The position numbers were made by a program, and so were the translations under genes. Of a stretch of 25,489 nt of DNA, positions 1 through 8,328 are shown in pieces. The number at the start of each line of letters is the position of its first letter. Position 1 is the first letter of the stretch. Location of the stretch: NCBI GenBank assembly GCA_002291945.1, contig DBAZ01000062.1, positions 1 to 25,489 on the forward strand, in the 5' to 3' direction. Source of the stretch: Tepidimonas sp. UBA997 (GTDB lineage: Bacteria > Pseudomonadota > Gammaproteobacteria > Burkholderiales > Burkholderiaceae_C). The notes under the pieces were generated by a model. The model was given only the letters and a program-made list of their open reading frames with translations, was not told the DNA's origin and did no database searches.

Positions 1-66
1 CGTCCAGAACCCGAGGCGCCAGCACCAGCACGGCACCCATTCCAGCAGACCAGCCAGCGTGCGCAC
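1..66 (-). other. Possible start of a further gene after gshB, cut by the window edge
   Basis: A reading frame starting with GTG one base after the gshB stop (position 66 down) stays open for 22 codons to the window edge. A second possible start is the ATG at 40, in another frame, giving a hydrophobic N-terminus (MGAVLVLAPRVLD). Neither is long enough to identify. The tight spacing to gshB would fit a third operon member, but this is only an open frame in GC-rich DNA. Confidence 0.2.
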
Positions 67-67
67 G

Positions 68-1030
68 TCAGCCCCCGGCCGTCAGGGCCCGCTGCAGCGC
101 ATCGACAAACATCGCGGGCACATCAAAACCCGTCTGCTGATGAATTTCCTGAAAGCAGGTCGGGCTGGTGACGTTGATTTCGGTCACGAGGTCGCCGATC
201 ACGTCCAGGCCCACGAGCAGCAGGCCGCGTGCAGCCAGCCGGGGGCCGATGGCATGTGCCAGCGCCCAGTCGCGCTCGCTCAGCGGCTGCGCCACGCCTT
301 TGCCACCGGCGGCCAGGTTGCCGCGCACCTCGGTGCCTTGCGGTATGCGTGCCAGGCAAAAAGGGGCCGCCGCGCCACCCATGAGCAGCAGCCGCTTGTC
401 CCCCGCCGCAATCTCGGGCAGGTAGCGTTGCACCATCACACTGGTGCGGCCAGCGTGGTTCAGCGTCTCGATGATGGAGCCCAGGTTCATCCCATCTGGC
501 CCGACACGAAAGATGCCCATCCCGCCCATGCCGTCCAGCGGCTTGAGGATGATGTCCCGATGGGCGGCGTGGAATTGGCGTATGGCTTCGGGCGAGCGCG
601 TCACCAGCGTGGGCGGTGCCAAGGCACCGAACTCCATCAGGGCCAGTTTTTCCGGGTGATCCCGCAGGGCGCGGGGGCTGTTGAACACCCGTGCGCCTTC
701 GCGCTCGGCCTGCTCCAGCAGGTGCGTGGCGTAGAAGTACTCGCTGTCAAACGGCGGGTCTTTGCGCATCAGCACCGCGTCAAAGTCCTTCAGCGCCTCG
801 CGCCCCTGGTGGCTGACGCGGTACCAGTCGTCGCTGCCACCGGTCAGGGTGATGTGGCGCAGCAAGGCCGTGACGGGCTGGCCAGTCTGCCACTGCAGAT
901 GCGCCGGTTCGCAGGCGGCCAGCGCATGGCCGCGCCGCTGCAGTTCGCGCATCATGGCGAAGGTGGAATCCTTGCTGGTCTGGAAGGTGGCCAGCGGATC
1001 GGCCACGAACAGGATGCGCCGACCACTCAT
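68..1030 (-). CDS. gshB: Glutathione synthetase (GshB)
   Basis: Cytoplasmic ATP-grasp ligase that joins gamma-glutamylcysteine to glycine, the second step of glutathione synthesis. The 320-residue length is normal for the family. The N-terminal part (MSGRRILFVADPLATF) is the substrate-binding lobe. Visible family motifs are VLMRKDPPFD, the glycine-rich ATP loop DGMGGMGIFRV and the C-terminal metal and substrate segment EINVTSPTCFQEI. The start ATG at 1030 overlaps the gshA stop as ATGA, which implies translational coupling. Frames extending further upstream run through gshA in another frame and are not real. No promoter is visible in front, so expression should depend on the gshA transcript. 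Identification is firm from the motifs and the operon partner. Confidence 0.96.
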   Translation of the reverse strand: MSGRRILFVADPLATFQTSKDSTFAMMRELQRRGHALAACEPAHLQWQTGQPVTALLRHITLTGGSDDWYRVSHQGREALKDFDAVLMRKDPPFDSEYFYATHLLEQAEREGARVFNSPRALRDHPEKLALMEFGALAPPTLVTRSPEAIRQFHAAHRDIILKPLDGMGGMGIFRVGPDGMNLGSIIETLNHAGRTSVMVQRYLPEIAAGDKRLLLMGGAAAPFCLARIPQGTEVRGNLAAGGKGVAQPLSERDWALAHAIGPRLAARGLLLVGLDVIGDLVTEINVTSPTCFQEIHQQTGFDVPAMFVDALQRALTAGG

Positions 1031-2322
1031 GCGTATTCCTCGGCGTTCGGGTTGGTCGCCTCCAGCTCGTAGCTGGCCGCCAGCATGGCCAGACGGCCAA
1101 TCACGCCATACATGTAAAAACGATTGGGCACACTGGCCCCCGGCTTCTGCCCCGGCTGCGGTTGCTGGGCGCTTTTCTCGAACGCCAGCGGCACAAAGCT
1201 CGCGCCCGGGGCATTGAGGTTTTCGTCCACCCCGCGCTCGGCATGGACGCGGTAAAAGCCGCCGACCACGTAGCGATCCATCATATAGACCACCGGCTCG
1301 GCCACGGCGGCATTGACTTGCTCGTGCGTCAGCACGCCTTCCTGGATGATCACGTCGGACACCTGCTGGCCGTCCTTGATGATGTTCATCTTGTTCTTGG
1401 TCTTGCGGCTCAGCGCCTCCAGTTCCTTGGAGTCGCGCACCGTCATGATCCCCATGCCGTAGGTGCCGTTGTCGGCCTTGACCACCACGAAAGGTTTTTC
1501 GCTGATGCCGTATTCCTTGTATTTTTTCTTGATCCGGCCCAGCAAGGCATCGACGTTGCTCTGCAGGCACTCCATGCCGGTGCCCTCGGCGAAGTTGACC
1601 TGACCGCAGTGGTTGAACATGGGGTTGATGAGCCAAGGGTCCATCCCCAGCAACTTGCCGAAGCGCTTGGCCACTTCCTCGTAGGCCTTGAAGTGGTTGC
1701 TCTTGCGGCGCGAGTGCCAGCCGGCGTGCAGCGGCGGCAACAGGTACTGCTCGTGCAGATCTTCAAGAATGCCGGGCACCCCGGCGCTCAGGTCGTTGTT
1801 GAGCAGGATGGTGCATGGGTCGAAGTGCTTGAGGCCCAAGCGGCGCTTGTCGCGGATCAGCGGCTCCAGGGTGATCTGCTCGCCGTTGGGCAAATCGAAC
1901 GCCGTGGGCACCTTCAGCTCGGGGTTGAGCGAGCCCAGCCGCACGTTCAGGCCGGCCTGGTAGAAGATTTTCTGTAGTCGCGCCAGGTTCATCAAATAGA
2001 ACGCATTGCGGGTGTGGTTTTCCGGCACCAGCAACAGATTCTTGGCTTCGGGGCAGATTTTTTCGATCGCGGCCATCGCCGCCTGCACCGCCAGCGGCAG
2101 CATTTCCGGGGTGAGGTTGTTCCAGCCGCCGGGGTAGAGGTTGGTGTCCACCGGGGCCAGTTTGAAGCCGGCGTTGCGTATGTCCACCGAACTGTAGAAC
2201 GGGGGCGTATGCTCCATCCATTCCAAGCGGAACCAGCGCTCGATGACCGGCGTGGATTCGAGGATGCGCTGTTCGAGTTCGTTGATCGGGCCAGTGAGGG
2301 CCGTGACGAGATGGGGAACCAT
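1027..2322 (-). CDS. gshA: Glutamate-cysteine ligase, proteobacterial GshA type
   Basis: Catalyses ATP-dependent joining of glutamate and cysteine, the first and usually rate-limiting step of glutathione synthesis. The sequence (431 residues) fits the GshA family found in many beta- and some gammaproteobacteria, not the E. coli GshA fold family; I recognise segments such as VPENHTRNAFYLMNLARL, MDPWLINPMFNHCGQVNFAEGTGM and VVVKADNGTYGMGIMTVRD, the last being an ATP-grasp-like loop. I chose ATG 2322 because GGAGGT lies 6 bases before it; the frame continues 20 codons further upstream with no such site. It overlaps gshB by 4 bases. On the minus strand, TACAAT at 2366-2361 could be a -10 box, but no good -35 accompanies it. 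Confidence 0.94.
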   Translation of the reverse strand: MVPHLVTALTGPINELEQRILESTPVIERWFRLEWMEHTPPFYSSVDIRNAGFKLAPVDTNLYPGGWNNLTPEMLPLAVQAAMAAIEKICPEAKNLLLVPENHTRNAFYLMNLARLQKIFYQAGLNVRLGSLNPELKVPTAFDLPNGEQITLEPLIRDKRRLGLKHFDPCTILLNNDLSAGVPGILEDLHEQYLLPPLHAGWHSRRKSNHFKAYEEVAKRFGKLLGMDPWLINPMFNHCGQVNFAEGTGMECLQSNVDALLGRIKKKYKEYGISEKPFVVVKADNGTYGMGIMTVRDSKELEALSRKTKNKMNIIKDGQQVSDVIIQEGVLTHEQVNAAVAEPVVYMMDRYVVGGFYRVHAERGVDENLNAPGASFVPLAFEKSAQQPQPGQKPGASVPNRFYMYGVIGRLAMLAASYELEATNPNAEEYA

Positions 2323-2419
2323 GCGGGCACCTCCAGAGGCGACGTGTTGACGATGGGCTGATTGTAGAGAGTGGATGCGCAAGCCGGGCCGACCCGCCCC
2401 GACGCTGGCCCGACTACCC

Positions 2420-4552
2420 TCACCAAGGTTCTGGTCGGCCGAAGTGGTAGCCCTGGAACAGGCGGCACCCCATGGCCCACAGGGCTTCGAACTGTGCCGC
2501 CGTCTCGACCCCTTCGGCCACCACGGTCAGGTCCAGGCTTTGTGCCAGTTGCAACATGGTGCGCACGATGGCCGCATCGTTCGGGTCGTCGAGCAAGTCG
2601 CGCACGAACGACCGGTCGATTTTGAGCTGGGCCAGCGGCAGGCGCTTGAGGTAGGCCAGTGAAGAATAGCCGGTGCCGAAATCGTCGAGCGCAAACCTCA
2701 CCCCCAGCGCCGAGAGCACTTCCATCTTGACGATGGTGTCTTCCACGTCGTGCAGCAGATGGCTTTCCGTCAGTTCCAGCTTGAGACGAGACGGGCGGGC
2801 GCCCGCCTGCTCCAGAGCACCCTGCACCTGGTTCACGAAATCAGCTTGTCGCAGTTGTTTGGCACTCAGGTTGATCGCCAGAAACCACTGGGAACGGTGC
2901 GCATCGTTCTGCCAGGAAGCCAGGGTGGCGCAGGCCTGCTCCAGCACCCACTGCCCCAGTGGCAGGATGAAGCCGGACTCTTCAGCCAGTGGAATGAACT
3001 GCGCGGGCGAGACCATGCCGCGGGTTGGGCTTTTCCAGCGCAGCAACCCCTCGATCCCCTGAGTGCGCCCGTGACCGTCCACAATAGGCTGGCCGTACAG
3101 GGCAAAGTGGCCATCGCGCAGGCTTTGGCGCATGGCTCGCTGCAAGGCGGCCCGTTCCAGTGCGCGGTCCTGCAACGCGGGGTCAAAAAAACGGACTGCA
3201 TTGCGCCCTGCCGCCTTCGATGCGTACATGGCCAGGTCCGCACGGCGGAAGATATCCTCCATGGGTTCCTCAGAGCCACTGAAGAGGGCAATCCCGATAC
3301 TGGGTGTGGCGATCACTTCATTGGTCTCCACCGTGAGCGAAGGCTCCAGCGCGGAACGGATTTTTTCTCCAATCGCATTGGCCATCAAGGCCGCTTGTTC
3401 GCGGTCATGAGACAAGTCTTCGAGCAAGACGATGAATTCATCCCCTCCCAAGCGCCCGATCGTGTCCATGGATCGTACGGTGGTCTGCAAGCGCTGAGCC
3501 GTCTGCCGCAAGACGTCATCGCCCACCGAATGGCCATGCACGTCGTTGATGTCCTTGAAATTGTCGAGATCGATGAAACACAGCGCGGCCCAGGTGCCTG
3601 AGCGAGTGCTGGCCGCCTGGACCTTCTGGAGCCGGTCCTGAAACGCGCTGCGGTTGTACAAACCGGTGAGGCTGTCGTAAAACGCCAGACGCTGCACCAC
3701 GGCTTCGGCCGCTTTGCGCGGGGTGATGTCGCGACCCACACCGCGATACCCCAGGAAACGACCGGTGCCGTCAAGAATCGGCATGCCGCTGAGGGCGCAC
3801 CAGAAATCGAGGCCGTTCGGCAGGACACGCTGCACCTCCCAGCGCCGAAAGATTTCGCGGCGGGCTACCGCTTCTTGGAGCGGCGCCCAATCATGCAACT
3901 GAGTCAGATTCAGGCTGGGCACGTCCCAGGGGCGACGCCCCAGAAACTGTTCAGGCAGCAAACGGTCACGCGCAAAACGCCCTTCAAAACGGGTGTAGCG
4001 GCAGTCGGCATCCCATTCCCAGTACCAGTCGGCCGACAATTCGGTCAGGCTGCGAAAGCGCTCCTCGCTCTCACGCAGGTCGGCCAGGGCCTGGACATGC
4101 TTGCTGACGTCGGTGTAAGTCCGTACCCAGCCCCCGCCGGGCAGTGCGACGGTGGAGCCCTGGAGGGTACGCCCCCTGCCCGCAGTGAAGGAATAGATGT
4201 GAGGCTCTGTCGTCTGCTGGACGCGCCGCAGGTGGTGCCAGACACGATGCAACAGATAGGGGAGATCCCCCTGCAGGTACCCCTTCTCGTGCTGAAAGCG
4301 GATCACCTCATCGATCAGGGGGCGTTGGTTCAGCAAGGCTTGCGGCAGCGCAAGCATGTCGACGGCCGTGGCGTTGTAATCCACGACACGGCCGTCGGCG
4401 TCGAGCGCGACGAAGGCATGTCGGAGTTGGTTGAGCAATGCCGCCACGGAAAGATGCCCGCTACGCACCACCGCATCGACCTTCTCGGGCGCTCCCGAGG
4501 TGCTGGGCAGCGCCTCTGAAAAGTGGGGTTCAGTGGCCATGGAGGGGTGCAT
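2420..4552 (-). CDS. PAS-PAS-GGDEF-EAL cyclic-di-GMP signalling protein
   Basis: Cytoplasmic protein with no membrane segment, expected to make and/or degrade cyclic di-GMP. Counting from the longest possible start (ATG 4615, 731 residues), the order is PAS at about 60-170, PAS at about 185-300 ending in the usual GYRGVGRDIT, GGDEF at about 305-480 and EAL at about 485-731. The GGDEF motif (390-394) is intact with an RSMD inhibitory site five residues before it. In the EAL domain the signature is EGL (522-524), with the metal-binding Glu kept; NLSAKQL, ELTESHL, ALDDFGTGYSSL, LKIDRSF, VVAEGVET and the QGY near the end are all present. Both activities are therefore possible. Start is uncertain: ATG 4552 has GGCGGA upstream and is used here; 4615 and 4540 lack a clear site. 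It follows the cheW-mcp pair by about 160 bases. Confidence 0.93.
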   Translation of the reverse strand: MHPSMATEPHFSEALPSTSGAPEKVDAVVRSGHLSVAALLNQLRHAFVALDADGRVVDYNATAVDMLALPQALLNQRPLIDEVIRFQHEKGYLQGDLPYLLHRVWHHLRRVQQTTEPHIYSFTAGRGRTLQGSTVALPGGGWVRTYTDVSKHVQALADLRESEERFRSLTELSADWYWEWDADCRYTRFEGRFARDRLLPEQFLGRRPWDVPSLNLTQLHDWAPLQEAVARREIFRRWEVQRVLPNGLDFWCALSGMPILDGTGRFLGYRGVGRDITPRKAAEAVVQRLAFYDSLTGLYNRSAFQDRLQKVQAASTRSGTWAALCFIDLDNFKDINDVHGHSVGDDVLRQTAQRLQTTVRSMDTIGRLGGDEFIVLLEDLSHDREQAALMANAIGEKIRSALEPSLTVETNEVIATPSIGIALFSGSEEPMEDIFRRADLAMYASKAAGRNAVRFFDPALQDRALERAALQRAMRQSLRDGHFALYGQPIVDGHGRTQGIEGLLRWKSPTRGMVSPAQFIPLAEESGFILPLGQWVLEQACATLASWQNDAHRSQWFLAINLSAKQLRQADFVNQVQGALEQAGARPSRLKLELTESHLLHDVEDTIVKMEVLSALGVRFALDDFGTGYSSLAYLKRLPLAQLKIDRSFVRDLLDDPNDAAIVRTMLQLAQSLDLTVVAEGVETAAQFEALWAMGCRLFQGYHFGRPEPW

Positions 4553-4714
4553 CAGGATTGTCCGCCGCTGGCCCCGCGCATCCCGCCAGCGGATGATACG
4601 ACCAGCGGTCACCATTCAGCGACTGCAAGGGCTGGATCGCGAGCGGGGGAGCGTGCATGCGCAGGATCAAAAAAGTGGGGGCGTGTGCGTGTGGGGACGT
4701 AAGTCGGCTCGTGC

Positions 4715-6376
4715 TTAACGGGGTTTGAGTCGACGATCAGGGCCCTGGTAACCGATCGCGGCACCATGACCACGGGTGGCGGCGGGCATCAAGGGGGGGT
4801 GACCCGAGTGCCCATCCATCAGCCGGAAGACGGCCACCAGATTCGCCAGACGCTGCGCCTGATCACGCAGGCTGTCGGCAGCGGCCGCGCTTTGCTCGAC
4901 CAGTGCCGCGTTTTGTTGGGTCATTTGGTCTAGCTCGCCGACGGTGCCATTGATCGCGGAAAGACCCTGGGCCTGATTGCTGGTGGCTTCGGTGATGTCG
5001 GCGATGAAGCTGGAGACTTTCTGGGCGTTGTCCACGATGTCGCTGATGGTGCGGCCCGCCTGGTGGACCAGTTGCGTCCCGGCGCTGACCTTGTTCACGC
5101 TGGTGCTGATGAGTTGCTTGATTTCGCGCGCCGCTTCGGCGCTGCGCTGGGCCAGGCTACGCACTTCACCCGCCACCACCGCAAAACCGCGCCCGGCCTC
5201 GCCAGCGCGTGCGGCCTCGACAGCGGCGTTCAGAGCCAGGATGTTGGTCTGGAAAGCAATGCCGTCGATCACGCCGATGATGTCGTGAATCTTCTGGCTG
5301 CTGGTGTTGATTTCGTCCATGGTGGACACCACCTGGCTGACCACCTGGCCCCCGCGCTGGGCCACGTCCGCGTTACCTTGCGCCATCGACATGGCGGCGC
5401 GTGCCGCCTCGCTGGACTGCTGGACGGTCGAGGTGATCTGATCCATGCGGCTGGCCGTGTCCTGCAGATTGTTGGCGGTCTGCTCGGTCCGGTTGCTGAG
5501 GTCCTGGTTGCCGGTGGCAATTTCGGCGCTGGCCATGCGGATGCTGTCCGCCGCCTGTCGCACTTCGCCCACGGTGCGGGACAGGGAGTTCTGCATGTCA
5601 GACAGGCAGCGCATCAGCTCGGTGAGCTCGTCTTTGCCCGACAGATCGGGGATGGTCGTGAGGTCACCACGGGCGATCGATATCGCCAGGCCCTGGGCCT
5701 GTTGCAAAGGACGCGTGATGCTGACCATGTTGGCTAGGGTACTGGGTATGACGACGACCACGGCAACCCCAACCGCTACCAGAAAAACCAGCAACAGCCA
5801 GCGCGAGGTGGACTGCGCCTCCTGATGGGCGGATGTGACGTCGGCCTCAATGGTCTGCACCAGTTCATCTGCGAGTTGATCCACCCGGTCAAAGGCTTCG
5901 TGGCCCCGTCGCAGCAACCGGTTGGCGGTCGTGGCAGAGTCAAATGCCTCGGCCGCCAGTTGCCGTGAAACAGGCTCAAGCGCCTGAACGTAAACCTGCA
6001 GTTGTTCAAGCATGCCCTGAGCCAGCCGGATGTTGTCGGGGTTCTGGCCCGCCTGGATCGCGGTGAGCGTGTCCTGCACCTGTTGCCAGGCCACGTCCCA
6101 GCTTTGCTTGCTGGCGACCACACGTTCCGGAGTCGCGTAGTGGATGATCATGTCGCGCTCGTAACGGCGCATGTCGCCCAGACCGACTTTCAACGCACTC
6201 ACCGTCATGGAGTCGGCGAATGATCGATCGACGAAATGCTGGTTGAAGGCCTGCATCCGGCTCATCCCCCACAGACCGACGCTGCCCAGGGCAACCAGCA
6301 AGGCCAGCACCACGCCAATGGCCCCCAGCATGCGCCAACGGATGGTGAATAGCCGCATCAATTTCAACATGTTCAT
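4715..6376 (-). CDS. Methyl-accepting chemotaxis protein (transmembrane chemoreceptor)
   Basis: Inner-membrane receptor that controls the CheA kinase through CheW. With ATG 6376 as start (553 residues), a first membrane helix spans about 16-38, a mostly helical periplasmic sensing region without cysteines about 40-190, a second helix about 193-215, then HAMP and the long signalling coiled coil. The hairpin tip is the strongly conserved AFQTNILALNAAVEAARAGE / GRGFAVVAGEVRSLAQRSA region (about residues 374-413), which makes the identification certain. There is no C-terminal NWETF-type tether; the protein ends GPDRRLKPR. The ligand cannot be read from the sequence; the periplasmic part looks like a four-helix-bundle sensor. 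It begins 27 bases after the cheW stop, so the two are probably co-transcribed. ATG 6370 and an alternative start at 6397 are also possible. Confidence 0.95.
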   Translation of the reverse strand: MNMLKLMRLFTIRWRMLGAIGVVLALLVALGSVGLWGMSRMQAFNQHFVDRSFADSMTVSALKVGLGDMRRYERDMIIHYATPERVVASKQSWDVAWQQVQDTLTAIQAGQNPDNIRLAQGMLEQLQVYVQALEPVSRQLAAEAFDSATTANRLLRRGHEAFDRVDQLADELVQTIEADVTSAHQEAQSTSRWLLLVFLVAVGVAVVVVIPSTLANMVSITRPLQQAQGLAISIARGDLTTIPDLSGKDELTELMRCLSDMQNSLSRTVGEVRQAADSIRMASAEIATGNQDLSNRTEQTANNLQDTASRMDQITSTVQQSSEAARAAMSMAQGNADVAQRGGQVVSQVVSTMDEINTSSQKIHDIIGVIDGIAFQTNILALNAAVEAARAGEAGRGFAVVAGEVRSLAQRSAEAAREIKQLISTSVNKVSAGTQLVHQAGRTISDIVDNAQKVSSFIADITEATSNQAQGLSAINGTVGELDQMTQQNAALVEQSAAAADSLRDQAQRLANLVAVFRLMDGHSGHPPLMPAATRGHGAAIGYQGPDRRLKPR

Positions 6377-6403
6377 ACAAGATACCCGCAAGATCAATAG
6401 GGG

Positions 6404-6910
6404 TCAGGCCGCCACGGCATCCATCAATCCCATGTCGGCACTGGACATCAGCAGTTCGATATCCATCAAGATCAGCATGCGTTCGCCCACACTGGCAATG
6501 CCAGTGATGAAGGCGGTGTCCACCGACCCGCTGGCCATGTCGGGCGCGGGACGAATGTCACTTTGGGGTAGTTCGAGCACATCCGAGACGGAATCGACTA
6601 CAGCGCCGACCACCCGACCCTTGACGTTCAAGACAATGACCACCGTGAAACTGTTGTAGTCGACTTTTTCACAATTCAGCTTGATGCGCAGATCGACCAC
6701 CGGCACGATGACGCCGCGCAGGTTCACCACGCCCTTGATGTGAGGAGGGGAGTTGGCGATGCGGGTGGGATCTTCGAACGAACGAATCTCCTGAACCCTC
6801 AGGATGTCGATGCCGTACTCTTCGGCGCCCAAGCGGAAAGTGAGGTATTCGGAGCCCCCTTGTGTGGCCATGCCCGTTTTGCTCTTCGGGCTGATCGCAG
6901 TCGTGTTCAT
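6404..6910 (-). CDS. cheW: CheW chemotaxis coupling protein
   Basis: Adaptor that links chemoreceptors to the CheA kinase in cytoplasmic signalling arrays. The 168-residue protein is one CheW domain: EYLTFRLGAEEYGIDILRVQEIR at the start, IKGVVNLRGVIVPVVDLR in the middle and GAVVDSVSDVLEL later are diagnostic. Start ATG 6910 is set by AGGAGA 4 bases before it; the frame extends 8 codons further without such a site. The downstream receptor gene begins 27 bases after its stop, so receptor and adaptor are made together. No cheA, cheB, cheR or flagellar gene is visible here, so this may be an accessory receptor-adaptor pair feeding a kinase encoded elsewhere, or one of several CheW copies. Confidence 0.95.
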   Translation of the reverse strand: MNTTAISPKSKTGMATQGGSEYLTFRLGAEEYGIDILRVQEIRSFEDPTRIANSPPHIKGVVNLRGVIVPVVDLRIKLNCEKVDYNSFTVVIVLNVKGRVVGAVVDSVSDVLELPQSDIRPAPDMASGSVDTAFITGIASVGERMLILMDIELLMSSADMGLMDAVAA

Positions 6911-6930
6911 GCGTTCTCCTGTAAGGGTCA

Positions 6931-6959
6931 ACAATATTCGGTTGGATAGTATCGGTCAA
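6931..6959 (-). promoter_or_regulatory. Predicted sigma-70-type promoter for cheW-mcp
   Basis: On the minus strand TTGACC (6959-6954) is followed after exactly 17 bases by TATTGT (6936-6931). Transcription would start near 6924, giving a short leader that still contains the AGGAGA ribosome site of cheW. It is not a sigma-28 type (TAAA / GCCGATAA) flagellar promoter as far as I can see. Confidence 0.45.
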
Positions 6960-7034
6960 AACAGGGAGTGTGGGTGCACAATGGGGGCAGAACATGCGCC
7001 CCATGTAGCGCAAATTGGCCCAAAAGGCGCAGCA

Positions 7035-7652
7035 ATGACAAAACCCGACTCCAAGAAAAGCTGGTGGTCGCAGTGGCTGGCTTCCTGGCGCTCGACGCCG
7101 CCCGAGAAAGACGCGGCGCGAACTCCCTCATCCCGCGACACGGCGACCATCTCGCCGCAGAAGCTGCTGCGTCATGCACGTCGTGACGCGTTGTACGGAG
7201 TGATTCGGGAGGGTATGCTGCGTGCGGGCGTGCTTTCCAGTGCCTACAGATTCAAGGTGCTGACGCTCGATCCAGACGGCCTGTCTTATCTGGTGCTGAT
7301 GGACGTCCAGTCCGAGGCTTTGCAAGGAATGGCGGGAGGGCAGGCGGGCCTGGAGAATGGACTGCGCGTACTGGCCCAGGAGCGATCGCACTTGCTGGTC
7401 AAGTCGGTGTATTGGCGCATCCTCACGCCCGGTGACACGCCCAAGGCCGTGGCACCCGCCAGCCATGACGCGCTTCACGAGGCCATCACGCATGATGAAA
7501 TCACGGCTTTGCAACGGGCACTACTGGCAGGCCGATCATCTGCGGGCTTCCCAGCGACAACGCCGGATTTCGCGGCCACTGAAGTCTTGGTCAAACGAAC
7601 GACCTCCAGCGACCACCCCCTGAGCGACACGCAAATGGGTGATCTTCGCTGA
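7035..7652 (+). CDS. Conserved hypothetical protein
   Basis: A 205-residue soluble protein that I cannot assign to a named family. The first 45 residues are Trp-, Ser- and Lys-rich and look disordered. The core from about residue 46 (ISPQKLLRHARRDALYGVIREGMLRAGVLSSAYRFKVLTLDPDGLSYLVLMDV) alternates helix-like and strand-like segments and ends near VKSVYWRIL; the last 60 residues are low in hydrophobics. No signal peptide, membrane helix or metal motif is seen. I recall similar uncharacterised proteins in Burkholderiales, so it is probably a real lineage-restricted gene; base composition matches its neighbours. ATG 7035 has AAGG about 8 bases upstream; an in-frame ATG at 6981 is an alternative. 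It stands alone, divergent from cheW and converging on apt with a 5-base gap. Confidence 0.75.
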   Translation: MTKPDSKKSWWSQWLASWRSTPPEKDAARTPSSRDTATISPQKLLRHARRDALYGVIREGMLRAGVLSSAYRFKVLTLDPDGLSYLVLMDVQSEALQGMAGGQAGLENGLRVLAQERSHLLVKSVYWRILTPGDTPKAVAPASHDALHEAITHDEITALQRALLAGRSSAGFPATTPDFAATEVLVKRTTSSDHPLSDTQMGDLR

Positions 7653-7660
7653 GTCGCTCA
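7621..7660. repeat. 8-bp inverted repeat across the convergent gene ends
   Basis: TGAGCGAC (7621-7628) and GTCGCTCA (7653-7660) are perfect reverse complements 24 bases apart. A smaller alternative hairpin, TGAG-TCG-CTCA at 7650-7660, encloses the stop codons of both facing genes. Neither has a T run, so a terminator role is only a guess. Confidence 0.3.
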
Positions 7661-8203
7661 ATGGCCGTCGAATTCGATTAAGGTGTGCACAGGCAGGCCG
7701 GTCGATGTCAGGCGCTCCACCCCACCGAGTTCCGGCAGCGCCACGATGGCCGCCCCCTCGACCACGCGGGCCCCCAGTTTTTCGAGCAGATTCTTGCCCG
7801 CCATCATGGTGCCACCGGTGGCAATCAGGTCGTCGATCAGCAACACCCGGTCGCCGGGCTGTACCGCATCGGTGTGCAGTTCCACGGTGGCTGAGCCATA
7901 CTCCAGCTCATAGGTTTCGGCAATGGTGGTGAAGGGCAGCTTGCCTTTTTTGCGGATGGGCACGAAGCCCACGCCCAATTCGTAGGCCAGCACCGCGCCC
8001 ATGATGAACCCGCGCGCGTCCAGCCCTGCCACCACGTCGGGGCGGGCGCCTCTTTCCATGTAACGGTGCACGAACGCGTCGATCAGCACCCGAAACACTT
8101 TCGGGTCCTGGAGCAAGGGCGTGATGTCACGGAATTGCACGCCCGGGGCGGGCCAGTCCGGCACGGTGCGGATGTGGGACTTGAGGTAGGCAGAAGTGTC
8201 CAT
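7658..8203 (-). CDS. apt: Adenine phosphoribosyltransferase
   Basis: Purine salvage enzyme that converts adenine and PRPP to AMP and pyrophosphate in the cytoplasm. The 181-residue protein has the family opening SHIRTVPDWPAPGVQFRDITPLL, the mid segment GLDARGFIMGAVLAYELGVGFVPIRKKGKLP and the PRPP-binding motif VLLIDDLIATGGTM (about residues 120-133). ATG 8203 is used because the family normally starts a few residues before this opening; an in-frame GTG at 8218 is the alternative. There is no convincing ribosome site before the ATG, but a GATAAT box sits 6 bases ahead of it, which would fit a leaderless transcript. It diverges from kdsD and does not appear to share an operon with anything in view. 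Confidence 0.95.
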   Translation of the reverse strand: MDTSAYLKSHIRTVPDWPAPGVQFRDITPLLQDPKVFRVLIDAFVHRYMERGARPDVVAGLDARGFIMGAVLAYELGVGFVPIRKKGKLPFTTIAETYELEYGSATVELHTDAVQPGDRVLLIDDLIATGGTMMAGKNLLEKLGARVVEGAAIVALPELGGVERLTSTGLPVHTLIEFDGH

Positions 8204-8209
8204 CACCGC

Positions 8210-8215
8210 ATTATC
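8210..8215 (-). promoter_or_regulatory. Candidate -10 box of apt, leaderless spacing
   Basis: GATAAT reads on the minus strand from 8215 to 8210, five of six bases matching TATAAT. It lies 6 bases before ATG 8203, so transcription would begin at or next to the start codon. No good -35 hexamer is visible. If the GTG at 8218 is the true start, this box would lie inside the gene and the call fails. Confidence 0.4.
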
Positions 8216-8315
8216 CACGGGCAGCGCCCCCAGTGACAGCCCCCCTGACAGCCCCCTGAGAGATGCCCCATGACCGAGCAGCCGCCCCGCCTCGCCCCTG
8301 CGCTGGCGCTTGTTG

Positions 8316-8321
8316 GATAAT
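8316..8321 (+). promoter_or_regulatory. Candidate -10 box of kdsD, leaderless spacing
   Basis: GATAAT lies 7 bases before ATG 8329, so a transcript from it would start at about the A of the start codon. The 8322-8328 stretch is TCCCGCC-like pyrimidine-rich sequence with no ribosome binding site, which supports leaderless initiation. No -35 hexamer is recognisable 16-18 bases upstream. Confidence 0.4.
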
Positions 8322-8328
8322 CCCGCCC

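Noticed and set aside
59..1072. Long plus-strand open frame of 337 codons opposite gshB
   Set aside because: It is antisense to gshB, lacks a ribosome site and has the Ala/Gln/His/Arg-rich make-up of a GC-rich shadow frame. gshB motifs on the other strand are unambiguous.
4616..4714. Terminator between the chemoreceptor and GGDEF-EAL genes
   Set aside because: A TTTTTT run exists on the minus strand near 4670 but no stem precedes it.
8231..8260. Direct repeat of TGACAGCCCCC between apt and kdsD
   Set aside because: Two adjacent copies in a C-rich stretch; it could be a regulator site, but nothing else supports it and simple duplication is as likely.
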